From: Brasilonema sp. UFV-L1
GTDB taxonomy: Bacteria; Cyanobacteriota; Cyanobacteriia; Cyanobacteriales; Nostocaceae
DNA length: 64,000 nucleotides
Assembly: GCF_012912105.1 (NCBI RefSeq)
Contig: NZ_QMEA01000011.1
Location: 1 to 64,000 of the forward strand
Direction: 5' to 3'
Shown here one piece after another: positions 27,339 to 36,857 of the stretch. The stretch's first letter is position 1. Every line of letters starts with the position of its first letter. Position numbers and translations under genes: made by a program. The notes below the pieces were generated by a model. It made no database searches and was not told the DNA's origin. It saw only the letters and a list, made by a program, of their open reading frames with translations.

Positions 27339-29585
27339 TCATTCTTCAGTACGAAGCAACTGGGCATATTTCCCCCCTGAGTGCCACAACTCCTCATGAG
27401 TGCCCCGCTGCACCACTTTCCCTTGCTCCAGTACAATAATTTCATCACAATCGCGAATCGTGCTGAGTCTATGCGCTATCACAATACAAGAGCAACCGCG
27501 TCGCCGCAGATTCCTATCAATAATCAATTCTGTTTGAGCATCCAGCGCAGAAGTCGCTTCATCCATGACCAAAACTGAGGGATTCCGAACCATTGCACGA
27601 GCAATTTCTAAACGTTGGCGCTGTCCACCACTGATGTTCATTCCCCCTTCAATCAGTTTGGCATCATATCCCCCAGGCATAGATTCAATCAAATCGTGAA
27701 TAACTGCATCAGAACAAGCCCGCACTAAGTCAGTTTGTGATACTGTGGAATCCCATAAAGTCAGATTTTCCCGAACTGTCCCAGCAAAGAGAAAAATATC
27801 CTGTTCTACCATTGCCAAAGAATTCGCCAAAACAGAGCGAGGAATCTGGGTTCTAGGTACGCCATCAAAGTAAATTTTCCCATCCCAAGGTTCGTATAAA
27901 CCGCAAACTAGCTTAGCAATTGTAGATTTACCAGAACCACTCCCTCCTACTATCGCCACTCGTTGTCCCGGCTCCAAAATTAAACTAAAGTTCTCAATCA
28001 GAGGATTGTCCACACGGCTATACCCAAAAGTTATATTCCGCAACTCAACATAACCCTGCAACCGAAAGGGAAATGAGGAGTGAGGGAGTGAGGGAGATAC
28101 TTTTAATTTTGAATTTTGAATTTTGAATTTTGAATTGTTTTCTCCCCCTCCCCTCTGGGCTTCTGCATCGACAGTGTTTTGCAGTACATCATCAAGGCGG
28201 TTTAAGTCAGCCTCTAAATCTTGCAACATACTGCCAAAATTAATCAAACTGTTGATTGGCTCTAGGAAGCTGGCTGTTAAACTTTGGTAGGCAACCAACA
28301 TCCCAATACTCAGGTTACCGTTCATTACCCGATAACCGCCGAGAAATAAAATAGAGGTGGTTGTCAGTGCTGTCAAAAATGTGGGTAATACTGTCAGAAT
28401 TTGAGTTTGTAGAGCTAATTCCTGTTGAGCGTTGAGCGCTTTAGCATAGTTCCCGGCAAATTTAGCAAACGAGTCAGACTCAAGCCCGGAAGCTTTGATT
28501 GTTTCTATCGTTTGAATGGCTGCGATCGCCACCCCATTGACCTTACCATATTCCTGCGCCAGCTTCATATTAGCATCCACCCTCGTTCGCGCTAAAAACT
28601 GTAGGGCGAAAAAGTTTATACCAGCAAAACTAAGAGCAACACTCGTCAGTACCCAATCGTATTGAAGCATAATCAGAAAGTAAAATACCATCATCACCGC
28701 GTCAATAACCGTGGTGGCAAGCGAACCTGAAAGCACATTTGCAACTTTGTTGTTGAGTGGTACACGAGAGCTAATTTCACCTGCAAAGCGTTGAGCATAA
28801 AACCCAACTGGTAAGCGTAGAATATGCCAGAGAAACTGCCCCGACGTTGTCACCGACAACTTAAGCATCAGCCGCCGCAGGTAAGTCAGCCGCAGCCAAG
28901 CGAGAAAGCCCCGAAGCACGGCGGTGACAACTATTCCTAACACCAGCGGTCGTATCCAGTCAGAGCGCTCAGTGACGAGAATTTCATCAACAAACACCTG
29001 AGTAAAAGCTGGCACAGCTAACCGGGGAAAAGTCAGTAATAATCCTGCTAGGAGGCAGAATAAGATAGTGCTCCGCGAGTTTTGCAAGCGTGAGGCTAAC
29101 GCAGAGATAACGTTATTTTTTTTACCTCCTTTTTGAAAGTCTTCTCCTGGTTGCATAGCCAGGACGACTCCAGTGTAGGCGCGACTAAACTCTTCTAGGG
29201 AAACTGTCCGGCGTCCTGTGGCGGGGTCGTTGAGGTAGACGTGGTTTTTTCCAAAACCTTCCACCACTAGAAAGTGGTTGAAATTCCAAAAAATAATGTA
29301 GGGGGGAGGAAGGGTTTTGAGGCTTTCCAGAGACGGTTTGAAACCTTTAGCATTTAAGCCATAGTTCCTCGCTGCTTTGATAACATTAAAGGCGTTGCTA
29401 CCATCTCGCGAGACGCCACACTCACGCCGTAATTCTGCCAAGGGGACAATGCGCGAGTAATAGCCTAGAATAATTCCGAGTGCTGCAGCGCCGCATTCGG
29501 TTGCTTCGATTTGCAGCAGCGTGGGGGTACGGACGCGACTCGTTTGAGATGGGGGTAGAATGCTTTTAATGAAGGCAAAACGCAT
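27339..29585 (-). CDS. NHLM-type ABC transporter with C39 peptidase domain
   Basis: Peptidase-containing ABC exporter that cleaves a leader peptide (usually after GG or GA) and exports the core. The C39 domain occupies residues 20-150, with catalytic Cys31 in IEATECGAAAL, His104 in NFNHFLVVEGF and Asp120 in LNDPATG, all present. Six membrane segments follow (about 165-450). The ATPase has GGSGSGKSTIAKLVCGLYEP, NISGGQRQRLEIARAM, VLVMDEATSALD and IVIAHRLS. At 748 aa it is normal. Residues about 475-502, between membrane and ATPase parts, come from inserted AATTTTGAA-type repeat DNA. It partners with the HlyD gene upstream and the second ABC gene downstream. Confidence 0.93.
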   Translation of the reverse strand: MRFAFIKSILPPSQTSRVRTPTLLQIEATECGAAALGIILGYYSRIVPLAELRRECGVSRDGSNAFNVIKAARNYGLNAKGFKPSLESLKTLPPPYIIFWNFNHFLVVEGFGKNHVYLNDPATGRRTVSLEEFSRAYTGVVLAMQPGEDFQKGGKKNNVISALASRLQNSRSTILFCLLAGLLLTFPRLAVPAFTQVFVDEILVTERSDWIRPLVLGIVVTAVLRGFLAWLRLTYLRRLMLKLSVTTSGQFLWHILRLPVGFYAQRFAGEISSRVPLNNKVANVLSGSLATTVIDAVMMVFYFLIMLQYDWVLTSVALSFAGINFFALQFLARTRVDANMKLAQEYGKVNGVAIAAIQTIETIKASGLESDSFAKFAGNYAKALNAQQELALQTQILTVLPTFLTALTTTSILFLGGYRVMNGNLSIGMLVAYQSLTASFLEPINSLINFGSMLQDLEADLNRLDDVLQNTVDAEAQRGGGENNSKFKIQNSKLKVSPSLPHSSFPFRLQGYVELRNITFGYSRVDNPLIENFSLILEPGQRVAIVGGSGSGKSTIAKLVCGLYEPWDGKIYFDGVPRTQIPRSVLANSLAMVEQDIFLFAGTVRENLTLWDSTVSQTDLVRACSDAVIHDLIESMPGGYDAKLIEGGMNISGGQRQRLEIARAMVRNPSVLVMDEATSALDAQTELIIDRNLRRRGCSCIVIAHRLSTIRDCDEIIVLEQGKVVQRGTHEELWHSGGKYAQLLRTEE
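28098..28142. repeat. CAAAATT heptamer array inside the C39 ABC gene
   Basis: Tandem GAATTTT heptamers (about five), the complement of those at 11008-11042, are read in frame as NSKFKIQNSKLK. The array sits in the linker before the ATPase domain, where it is probably tolerated. Confidence 0.88.
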
Positions 29586-29753
29586 AAGATAATTTTGCCC
29601 TAATTAGTCACTTGGTCGCAAGTAGAAACACATGTAATAGTTCAGATTCACATAGGCAAATATAGGCAGCCCACCCTACACTACTACACTACTGTGCAAG
29701 TTTATCAAAATTAGTGCGTTGAAAAAGCAGCAATGAAGCGTGAATGTTTTGGG

Positions 29754-30359
29754 CTAATGCGGCATAATATCGTCGAGTTTGAGTTGCAAGTTCGCCAAGA
29801 GGTGAGAGGTAATAGTATCTTGTGAGCGATATTGTTGCTGCTGGTACGCGCCATTAATCAGTTGACAGACGGTAAAGGTGGGTTGTTTTGGATTACCAAT
29901 GAATTGCTTACCACCCAAACCGCGAAAGTCTACAATCCAATACTCTGGGATTTCCAAGAAAGCATATTCTTCTACTTTTCTTGCATAATCATCTTGCCAA
30001 TTAGTACTCACCACTTCAGCAATGAGCTTAATTGTCCTACCATTACAGATAATAGGTTCTTTTTGCCAAAGCGGTTCGGTTTTAAGTTCTGCTTGATCTA
30101 GAACAATCACGTCTGGACGTAGTGCTGTAGCTTCAGAGGCTAGTGGTTTAATTAAACAATTTTTTGGAATCAACCAGTTTAAATTAGAACGAAAAATTTC
30201 TGCATAGATTTTACCAGCAATACTTCCTGAAACTGCTTCATGAGGACCAGTGGGTTCCATGTCACGTAGTTCTCCGTCAATGAGTTCATAGCGGGGATTA
30301 TCTCCATACTCGGTGATAAATTGCTCGAAAGTTAGGAGTTTCGGTGGGGTGTAGGTCAT
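29754..30359 (-). CDS. Uma2 family endonuclease-fold protein
   Basis: A 201-aa protein of the Uma2/DUF820 family, very abundant in cyanobacteria and with a restriction-endonuclease-like fold: TFEQFITEYGDNPRYELIDGEL, LRPDVIVLDQAEL (catalytic-type Asp), LIAEVVSTNWQDDYARKVEEYAFLEIPEYWIVDF (E-x-K type). Activity has not been shown for most members. The ATG at 30359 matches the family. It lies between the HlyD and C39 ABC genes of the export cassette on the same strand, but is probably an inserted gene rather than part of the exporter. Confidence 0.9.
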   Translation of the reverse strand: MTYTPPKLLTFEQFITEYGDNPRYELIDGELRDMEPTGPHEAVSGSIAGKIYAEIFRSNLNWLIPKNCLIKPLASEATALRPDVIVLDQAELKTEPLWQKEPIICNGRTIKLIAEVVSTNWQDDYARKVEEYAFLEIPEYWIVDFRGLGGKQFIGNPKQPTFTVCQLINGAYQQQQYRSQDTITSHLLANLQLKLDDIMPH

Positions 30360-30512
30360 AGGTCATATTTTGAGACCAGGTAGCTTTATTTTATTGCTTT
30401 TTAAGACATTAACGTATTGGTTTTTAGCCCAGGTCGGTGGGCTTAGTTCTTGAGCGAGCGGCTTATAGCCTGTGGGTTTTTTGCACATTTGGGATGTTCC
30501 CACGAATTAAGG

Positions 30513-32120
30513 TTAATAAATACCCGTCCAAGAGCGTAATATTGGAATAATGTAAGAAATCGGTGCGACTTCTCCAACTTTGACCCGAACTTGAGTAGTC
30601 GTACCTGATGAAATATTTAGTGCTGGTCCATTAGAAGAAGACCATTTGTAACCGCTGACAGTGTTTGAGTCTTTTTCTAGTTGGACAAAAACTTGCACGC
30701 GAGCTGCGTTACTATTTGCAAGGCTTTTAGCTAGGTCTTCGTTGCCAACTTGCGCTATAATATCCGCCGTTGTCACAGGGAACGGAGAAACTTTTGTGAC
30801 TACCCCAACAATACCACCGAAGCGATCGCGCTTGACAACGCTAGGTGTAACCTGTACTGTCATACCTGGTTTGATTTGCTTGCCATCCTTATCAGCAAAG
30901 TAAACAAGACTTTCTAGTTTGGCATTGGGGTCATGAGCTTCGATAGTCCCAATACGAGTGCCAGCATTGACAACTTGACCAGGAAGGACGCCAACTTCTA
31001 AAATCCGACCATCATATCTACTAATAACTTGGCTTGATTTCGTTAATTGCAATTTTAACTGGGCAATCTTGCGTTTTACTTCCTGAATTTGATTTAATTT
31101 ATTTATTGACTTTTCTAAATCTTGTTGAACCAGTTTCGTTTTTTGGGATTCGATATCTTTAATTTTGGTTTTGATTTCATCAAGCTTATTAAGATTTTGC
31201 AGATAATCTCGCTCTGCATTTGTTCTCTGAACTTCAAGTTCTTGAATGTTATTTTTGATATCGTCAATTTTACTCAAGTTTTGTAGATATTCACGTTCGC
31301 TACTCGTTTTTTGAACATCAAGGTCTTTGAGTTGTGTTGAAATCTCTGATATTTGCCTTTGAGCGTTTAACAATTCCTGCTGAGATTGTAGTAATGTATC
31401 TTGACTAATAATCTTCTGTTGAAAAAGACTACGACGCGTTTCAACTCGTTGTTGCAAAGTTTGTAGCAATGCAGTGATTTGTTGCTTCTGCTCTTCAAGG
31501 CTTTTGCGTTTTTCTGCTAGTGCGGTGAGAGTTTGTTTGTATAGCACTGGCGCGACTTGTTCTCTTGACACGCTTTGCTCAAGGCTTTGTCGTTTTTGCT
31601 TTAATGCTTGAAGCGTTTGTGAGTGTAGCATCGGTGCTACTGATTCTCGACGCAGGCTTGCTTCAAAGTCTTGTTGCTGCTGTTGAAGCGTTTTTAGGGC
31701 CAGCGCTGTTTGCTGCTTTTGTAGCTTCTCGGTGTCTAGATTCTGCTGCTGAAGTTGGTCTAACTTTGCTTTTTCTTGTTGTAGTTGTTGTCTAATATTG
31801 GATTGGTCGATTGTAGCGAGTAGTTGATCTTTCTTGATGACGTCTCCTGGCTTGACATTCAGAGTTAATAATTGACCAGCACTGAGTGCTTGAAATTGCA
31901 CCACATGACGAGGTCGAATCAACACGCCGGAACCTGTGACAGTGAGTGGAATTCGTCCGACTACACTCCAAACACCAGCTACAACAACCAAAAAGCCCAT
32001 AGAAGCCAAGAGTATCCAGGCTTGAGGGCTTACTTGTTGCATTAATTTGTCGAGTTGTTCTGGTGAGGACAGGCGCGAGAGTGCTTCTTCACGGAAGAGT
32101 TTACTTCCTTTATCGTGCAT
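30513..32120 (-). CDS. NHLM-type HlyD-like secretion adaptor
   Basis: Periplasmic adaptor of the peptide export system. It has one membrane anchor near residues 33-52 (AWILLASMGFLVVVAGVWSVV), a barrel-sandwich half (GVLIRPRHVVQFQALSAGQLLTLNVKPGDVIKKDQLLATID), then a long Gln-rich coiled coil of about 240 residues with internal duplications (LEVQRTNAERDYLQNLNKLDEIK resembles the preceding unit). It closes with SRYDGRILEVGVLPGQVVNAGTRIGTIE. The 535 aa fit the NHLM HlyD proteins. It is first in the transcription order HlyD, Uma2, C39-ABC, ABC. It should bridge the inner-membrane transporter to an outer-membrane TolC-like channel, which is not encoded here. Confidence 0.92.
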   Translation of the reverse strand: MHDKGSKLFREEALSRLSSPEQLDKLMQQVSPQAWILLASMGFLVVVAGVWSVVGRIPLTVTGSGVLIRPRHVVQFQALSAGQLLTLNVKPGDVIKKDQLLATIDQSNIRQQLQQEKAKLDQLQQQNLDTEKLQKQQTALALKTLQQQQQDFEASLRRESVAPMLHSQTLQALKQKRQSLEQSVSREQVAPVLYKQTLTALAEKRKSLEEQKQQITALLQTLQQRVETRRSLFQQKIISQDTLLQSQQELLNAQRQISEISTQLKDLDVQKTSSEREYLQNLSKIDDIKNNIQELEVQRTNAERDYLQNLNKLDEIKTKIKDIESQKTKLVQQDLEKSINKLNQIQEVKRKIAQLKLQLTKSSQVISRYDGRILEVGVLPGQVVNAGTRIGTIEAHDPNAKLESLVYFADKDGKQIKPGMTVQVTPSVVKRDRFGGIVGVVTKVSPFPVTTADIIAQVGNEDLAKSLANSNAARVQVFVQLEKDSNTVSGYKWSSSNGPALNISSGTTTQVRVKVGEVAPISYIIPILRSWTGIY

Positions 32121-32461
32121 TTTGTCTATCTTGACTTCTGGACTTATACTAACCCAAGTTGCAGCTTATCAAATTCCGAGTGCTTTTCATTCATCAATAC
32201 TGAGCAAACTCTTTGAGCCGCTATTCATTGAGTCTAAACTCCTGTAAATGAAGTCCCTGTCCGCGCATAACGGGGTCTAAATAACAACGAACCACTCATC
32301 GCTCATATGCATCAAAAGAGCGGGTTGAATCATGAACTCGCTCTTTTGATAGGTAAATTTTATTTTTTTCATCCCACTCGTAAGCCTTAGTAAAAGGCTT
32401 ATTCTTTATCTACGTAGCACAATTCAACTCTCTCCTGCATGAGGTAATCATTCCCTATGCT
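32121..32461. other. Intergenic region with a 12-bp stem hairpin
   Basis: Upstream region of the export cassette. A perfect 12-bp inverted repeat ATCAAAAGAGCG / CGCTCTTTTGAT (32311-32350, 16-base loop) could be a terminator for the DUF2949 gene or an operator. No precursor-peptide ORF with a GG motif is visible on either strand. Confidence 0.55.
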
Positions 32462-32656
32462 TTACAATACTGTCTCCAGCCAATCATATATTTGTTCTAA
32501 CTGTTCTATGGTCACTAACCCATATTGCCAAAGAATCATTGGCAAAGGACCTGGATCTTGCTCGCGATGACGAAGAGCAACTGCAATGGAAGCTGTGGAA
32601 ATTGCTAAATCTTCCTGTAAAAAGCGAATAAATCTAGAATAAGTAGATGGTGACAC
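32462..32656 (-). CDS. DUF2949 small cyanobacterial protein
   Basis: A 64-residue protein: STYSRFIRFLQEDLAISTASIAVALRHREQDPGPLPMILWQYGLVTIEQLEQIYDWLE. This is the whole DUF2949 domain, a helical cyanobacterial family of unknown function. The start is GTG at 32656, with a near-perfect AGGAGGT ribosome site nine bases upstream, which settles the start. Soluble and probably cytosolic. Confidence 0.9.
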   Translation of the reverse strand: MSPSTYSRFIRFLQEDLAISTASIAVALRHREQDPGPLPMILWQYGLVTIEQLEQIYDWLETVL

Positions 32657-33766
32657 TTTATATTAGACCTCCTCACATAGTGTGTACCTTCATATCTCAA
32701 TTCACTATCTTTCGTTAGTTGTAACTAGTCGTCATGAATTGCGTACACCAGAACTTATGAAAATTTATCTTTTCTTCTGTGTCAGGAGTTACGAAGTTGG
32801 TGTTTGATAGTGCGGGGCGTTTGCGTAGCGCGGCGTTACTCAAATGCCTATAGGGGCTAACCCGTTCTATTTTCAAGCCAACAATTTCCTGTCACTGTAC
32901 CTTTGTTTAATAGATAATTCAGAAAAGCTTGTCTGGTGTCCTTCAAAGAAACATAAAAAAAATAAACAATGAGAAAGAGTGGAGCTAGGCCTACGCTCAG
33001 CCTCCAGTTAGAAGACAGCAATTTCTAATCAGAACCTGAGGAGACTTTAGCCTCCGGTCACAGAGTATCCCCATGAATAAATATAGGGATTTTAAGCTCA
33101 ACTCACTACCACTCCACACTCGCCATTCTGAACGGCAGTTGCTTTATGCCGGGGAACCCGTTCACCGCACTGCCTCCTCCTGACTTCTGGCTCCTAAGTT
33201 CTTTTTTGGTCATACCACTGACTTTATCTAGTCTTAGGTAGCACAATATTCAGGTGAATGATGATTTATCTTTTTTACTTCAGTGCTTTGGTCAACTACA
33301 ACTGTTGTAAGGAAGATTCCTTAGCCTAATCCTCCCTTATTGACTACTCTTTACACGTATGTCAAAAGGAAGATTTTTTGTTATCTAGGATAAAATTCAT
33401 CATCTCGTCTTGGAATAACAAAACTTTTCACGCTCAACACTGAATTTTCTTTTCTCCTCAATGTACTTTTTAATACTTTGTATATCATAGCTGTTGGATA
33501 GAAAAATTGCACAAACAATACCAATAAAGTTTGGGGTGTTGCTGAATTCGAGTGTGAAATGACAAAAGCAACGACTAACACTGGCTCTGGAAAGCCTGGT
33601 GCGCCTACTCCTTTCATACCGTTTCACGAAAATCCTGATACAATTAACTCCCCCTACAGCCCCCAACCCCAGAGGGGATATATTCTGACGACTGGAGCGC
33701 GTAGCGGGGCGTAGCGCGTTCTGTGTTCTGTGTTCTGTGTTCTGTGTTCTTATTAAGTAAATACCC
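32657..33766. other. 1.1-kb region without a supported gene
   Basis: Contains a dispersed GC repeat (GCGTTTGCGTAGCGCGGCGT at 32818, GGGGCTA at 32863), then AT-rich sequence, and a heptamer run near its end. Two overlapping minus-strand frames at 33381-33666 have hydrophobic stretches but no ribosome site and no family resemblance, so I do not call them. Confidence 0.5.
33719..33750. repeat. TTCTGTG heptamer tandem repeat
   Basis: Four and a half exact copies of TTCTGTG, a uniform STRR just downstream of the DUF192 gene and beside a GCGTAGCG repeat. Confidence 0.92.
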
Positions 33767-34306
33767 TTAATTTAAAGAATTTATTTTGATATAAGAGCCT
33801 ACCTTCAAACCCAACTCGGCGGCTCGTCCTGAACGCAATTCAATGACTTGATTAGACACTGTCTGGGGACCATAAGTAGAACAAGGATCGCTACTGCAAG
33901 GAGGTACGGAAGCAGCAATGTACAGCACCTTCCCATCCAGCATAAAAACCATATCTAGGGGTACTGGTACATTTTTCATCCAGAAATTTGCTTGGATGGG
34001 TGACGGAAACTGAAACAGCATTCCACGGTTGTCAGGCAAAGTTGGGCGATACATCAACCCCATCGCTTGTTGTTGGGGTGTTTGCGCGACTTCTAACTGA
34101 ATTTTTGTACCATCTGGAATAATCGCCACCGCTGAAATCGGTAGTTGTTGACCTGTATTTTTAGTAGATGGTTTTTGCTTTGAAGACATTGGTGCTTGAG
34201 ATTGAGAACTAGGCGTAGCGGTGGGGAGAACTGCTGGTGTTGGAGCAGAACAGCTCGCTAGCAAAACACACAAAATTATAGATAGCAAACCTGGCAAAAT
34301 TATCAT
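33767..34306 (-). CDS. DUF192 lipoprotein
   Basis: A 179-aa predicted lipoprotein. The N-terminal hydrophobic stretch ends in the lipobox LLASC (Cys19), followed by a Pro/Ser/Gln linker to about residue 55 and a DUF192 domain: IQLEVAQTPQQQAMGLMYRPTLPDNRGMLFQF, ANFWMKNVPVPLDMVFM, SNQVIELRSGRAAELGLKVG. The function of DUF192 is unknown. Its small beta-rich fold is usually exported, which agrees with the lipobox. It lies downstream of nblR on the same strand, 148 bp apart. Confidence 0.88.
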   Translation of the reverse strand: MIILPGLLSIILCVLLASCSAPTPAVLPTATPSSQSQAPMSSKQKPSTKNTGQQLPISAVAIIPDGTKIQLEVAQTPQQQAMGLMYRPTLPDNRGMLFQFPSPIQANFWMKNVPVPLDMVFMLDGKVLYIAASVPPCSSDPCSTYGPQTVSNQVIELRSGRAAELGLKVGSYIKINSLN

Positions 34307-34454
34307 AGCAATTTTAGTTATTAATTATGAATTATTAGTGGTTCACCAAACAAACTTTGACGAGTTGCTTACACAAAAAATCTTATTCTCTGCTCTGTGA
34401 AGCTTACTTTAAACAGTTTTATACCCCTACTTTCTTGATTTTCCCCACCTGTGT

Positions 34455-35141
34455 TCAAGTCTCTCTCAAGACGTAACCGACACCCCGCACTGTTTGAATG
34501 AGTCGCTTTTGACCTTGATCTTCTATTTTCAATCGCAAGTAGCGAATATACACTTCAATCACATTCGACTCGCCCATAAAGTCGTAACCCCAAACATTTT
34601 CCAGAATTTGTTCGCGAGTTAATACTTCACGGGGATGTTCCATCAGATACTTAAGCAACTCAAATTCTTTCATTGTTAAGTCAATCGCTCGTCCATTGAG
34701 TATAGCGCGGCGCGTTGCTATATCTAAAACGAGGTCGCCAAAACGTAATTGCTCGGAAGTATCGATATCAGGCTTCAAGTATAAACGAACCAAGTTCAAA
34801 AAATCCTCGGAGCGGTAAGGCTTGAGAAAGTAATCATCAGCTCCAGCTTCCAAGCAAGCGACGCGATCATCAACTGTATCGCGTGCCATAAGTACCAAGA
34901 CAGGCGATCGCATTCCAGTCGTTCTAAAATTTTTACATAGCGAGAGTCCTGATTCACCTGCTAGCATTCGGTCAATGACAACTAAAGCAGGTTGGCGATC
35001 ACAGCTAGATTGTATACCTTTTGTCCCATCATGAGCCACGATGGGATCATAACCAGCTTCTTTTAAATCGAAAGCAAGCTGATTCGCAAGGTTTTCATCG
35101 CTTTCAATCACCAAAACACAAGGATTATGAGCAAGTATCAT
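34455..35141 (-). CDS. nblR: OmpR-family response regulator, NblR-like
   Basis: Two-domain response regulator of 228 aa. The receiver domain has phospho-acceptor Asp57 in LVVIDRMLAGESGLSLC, the switch region LMARD, and Lys107 in DDYFLKPY. The C-terminal winged helix has LTMKEFELLKYLMEHPREVLTREQILENVWGYDF and IRYLRLKIEDQGQKRLIQTVRGVGYVLR. The overall sequence resembles cyanobacterial NblR, which controls phycobilisome breakdown and survival under nutrient or light stress. Related OmpR-type regulators are hard to separate without alignment, so the symbol is tentative while the family is certain. Confidence 0.82.
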   Translation of the reverse strand: MILAHNPCVLVIESDENLANQLAFDLKEAGYDPIVAHDGTKGIQSSCDRQPALVVIDRMLAGESGLSLCKNFRTTGMRSPVLVLMARDTVDDRVACLEAGADDYFLKPYRSEDFLNLVRLYLKPDIDTSEQLRFGDLVLDIATRRAILNGRAIDLTMKEFELLKYLMEHPREVLTREQILENVWGYDFMGESNVIEVYIRYLRLKIEDQGQKRLIQTVRGVGYVLRET

Positions 35142-35605
35142 ATTAATTTTAGATGTTCGATTTGAGATTTTGAAGCCACTTAGCCCTTGAAGGTTCCCAA
35201 GGTTGAATGCACAAGCGCGTGGTTTCCTCTCGTTGAGTGTAAGTGGCGTGATTTACATTAAGTTGGTAGAAATGCAATTTACTGGTTTTTGATGATTCAT
35301 CAATCTTTAGCTGACACGTCTTCTACCTACTATGTTTTAGCAGGTACAAGTATCTGCCATATTAATCACAGATACAGTCATTTTAAGCACTAATTTAAAA
35401 TCTGGCTGACACTTGCTTACGCCCCCATTGATGCATCATTGAGGACTAAGGTGAGGTTTCTTTGGCTGATGACTTGTCTGAAAAGTCAAAAAACACTATT
35501 TCTTATCATCAACCAAATTTATCCACAATCCCAAATCCTGCTAGTACACCGATTCACTAATGCCAAAAACCCGGAATAGTTTTCAGGAAGACCGAAATGA
35601 TTAAT
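35142..35605. other. Upstream region of nblR
   Basis: About 460 bp of AT-rich sequence between the nblR start and the STRR array. It should hold the nblR promoter. I looked for a GTA-N8-TAC NtcA box and found none. Confidence 0.4.
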
Positions 35606-35790
35606 CAGTTACCAGTTACCAGTTACCAGTTATCAGTTACCAGTTATCAGTTGTCAGTTATCAGTTATCAGTTGTCAGTTATCAAGCAGATTTTTTGTTC
35701 ACTGTGTACTGTGTACTGTTCATTGTGTACTGTTTACTGTTTACTGTTTACTGTTTACTGTTTACTGTTCATTGTTCATCGTGTACTGAT
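35606..35790. repeat. Large STRR heptamer array (CAGTTAC and TGTTTAC types)
   Basis: About eleven CAGTTAY/CAGTTRT heptamers (35606-35684), then, after a 14-base break, about thirteen TGTTTAC/TGTGTAC/TGTTCAT heptamers (35698-35790). The array ends ten bases before the nadK stop codon, so it could affect its 3' end. Its reverse complement appears at 115-175. Confidence 0.93.
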
Positions 35791-35799
35791 AGCGGTGTT

Positions 35800-36717
35800 C
35801 TAGGGTAATTCCACAGAAGTGGGTTTCGCAATGTGTGGTAAACCCCAACCCAGTTTTTCTCGTAAAATCCGGAAAAACTCTGGGGGTTGCAAGCGAACAA
35901 ACCGGGCGCAGTAGTGTGATTTCTCTACATAAACTCTATCGTCTGGCATAACATAGCACCCGCCATTACCATCCACAACCATAACTAATCGAGGAGTATT
36001 CACTGGGTAGATCGTCACTGGTTCACTATCTGGAAAGACTAATGCTCTAGAAGCTAGAGAATGAGGACAAATGGGTACAAGCTGTAGTACGGGGACACCT
36101 GGAGTCACGACTGGACCCCCAGCACTCAACGAATATGCTGTAGAACCTGTTGGCGTAGATATAATCACACCATCAGCTGCAATGTCTACTGGTGCATGCC
36201 GACCGACTGCTATTTCAAAATGACACATAGAGGTCAATGGCTCGCGATGCAGCACCATCTCATTTAAGCACAGAGCTTCCCACAGTAAAGAATCCCCTCG
36301 AAAAACCTTGATGGTGAGCATTGCTCTTTCCTCAATCTCATAATCACCCAAGAGCAACTTTTCTATTGCTTGAGGTAATTGATTGAGGTAAGTTTCCGTC
36401 AAAAACCCCATGTGCCCAGTGTTGATAGTTAACATTGGGATACCACAAGGGGCGACTAAGCGAGAAGCCGCTAGAACTGTACCGTCTCCTCCTAACACCA
36501 CCGCGAATTTCATATCTGAATCAAATCCGGGAGGTGTTAGTCCATCTATGGGGGTGTGGCATACGGGACTTTCGGGAGTAGAGTAACCCAATATTCCACC
36601 AACAGCTGTTGTGATGCAGATATCCCAACCTGCACCCGTGAAACTGTCTTTCAGTTCGATAGCGATGCGACTCGCTATCGGCTTAACGTCATTATAGATA
36701 ATGCCTGCTTTGGGCAC
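35800..36717 (-). CDS. nadK: NAD kinase
   Basis: ATP-dependent kinase making NADP from NAD. Motifs: [15 protein letters not shown] (GGDG), [36 protein letters not shown] (NAD site), [16 protein letters not shown] and VMVVDG. About 305 aa, usual length. I chose the GTG at 36717 ([13 protein letters not shown]) because homologues begin there; a TTG two codons upstream is the alternative. Cyanobacteria usually have two NAD kinases; this sequence alone does not tell which one it is. ycf39 lies upstream on the same strand. Confidence 0.94.
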   Translation of the reverse strand: MPKAGIIYNDVKPIASRIAIELKDSFTGAGWDICITTAVGGILGYSTPESPVCHTPIDGLTPPGFDSDMKFAVVLGGDGTVLAASRLVAPCGIPMLTINTGHMGFLTETYLNQLPQAIEKLLLGDYEIEERAMLTIKVFRGDSLLWEALCLNEMVLHREPLTSMCHFEIAVGRHAPVDIAADGVIISTPTGSTAYSLSAGGPVVTPGVPVLQLVPICPHSLASRALVFPDSEPVTIYPVNTPRLVMVVDGNGGCYVMPDDRVYVEKSHYCARFVRLQPPEFFRILREKLGWGLPHIAKPTSVELP

Positions 36718-36774
36718 ACTCAAATATCCAACTACTGGTGACGCATTTTATTACATTAATCGTTACACATTTTG

Positions 36775-36857
36775 ACTCTTTAGTCATTAATCCTTTGTCA
36801 TTTGTCATTTGTTTTATGTGTCATCACTCGTGACTCATGACTTATGACTGATAACTA
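36775..36857. repeat. Degenerate STRR heptamers between ycf39 and nadK
   Basis: Heptamers of the GTCATTN and GACTCAT/GACTTAT types fill most of the gap downstream of ycf39. They are related to the TAATGAC array upstream of trpC. Confidence 0.7.

Noticed and set aside
33381-33666. Two overlapping minus-strand frames with hydrophobic stretches
   Set aside because: No ribosome site, no family match, and low-complexity neighbours.
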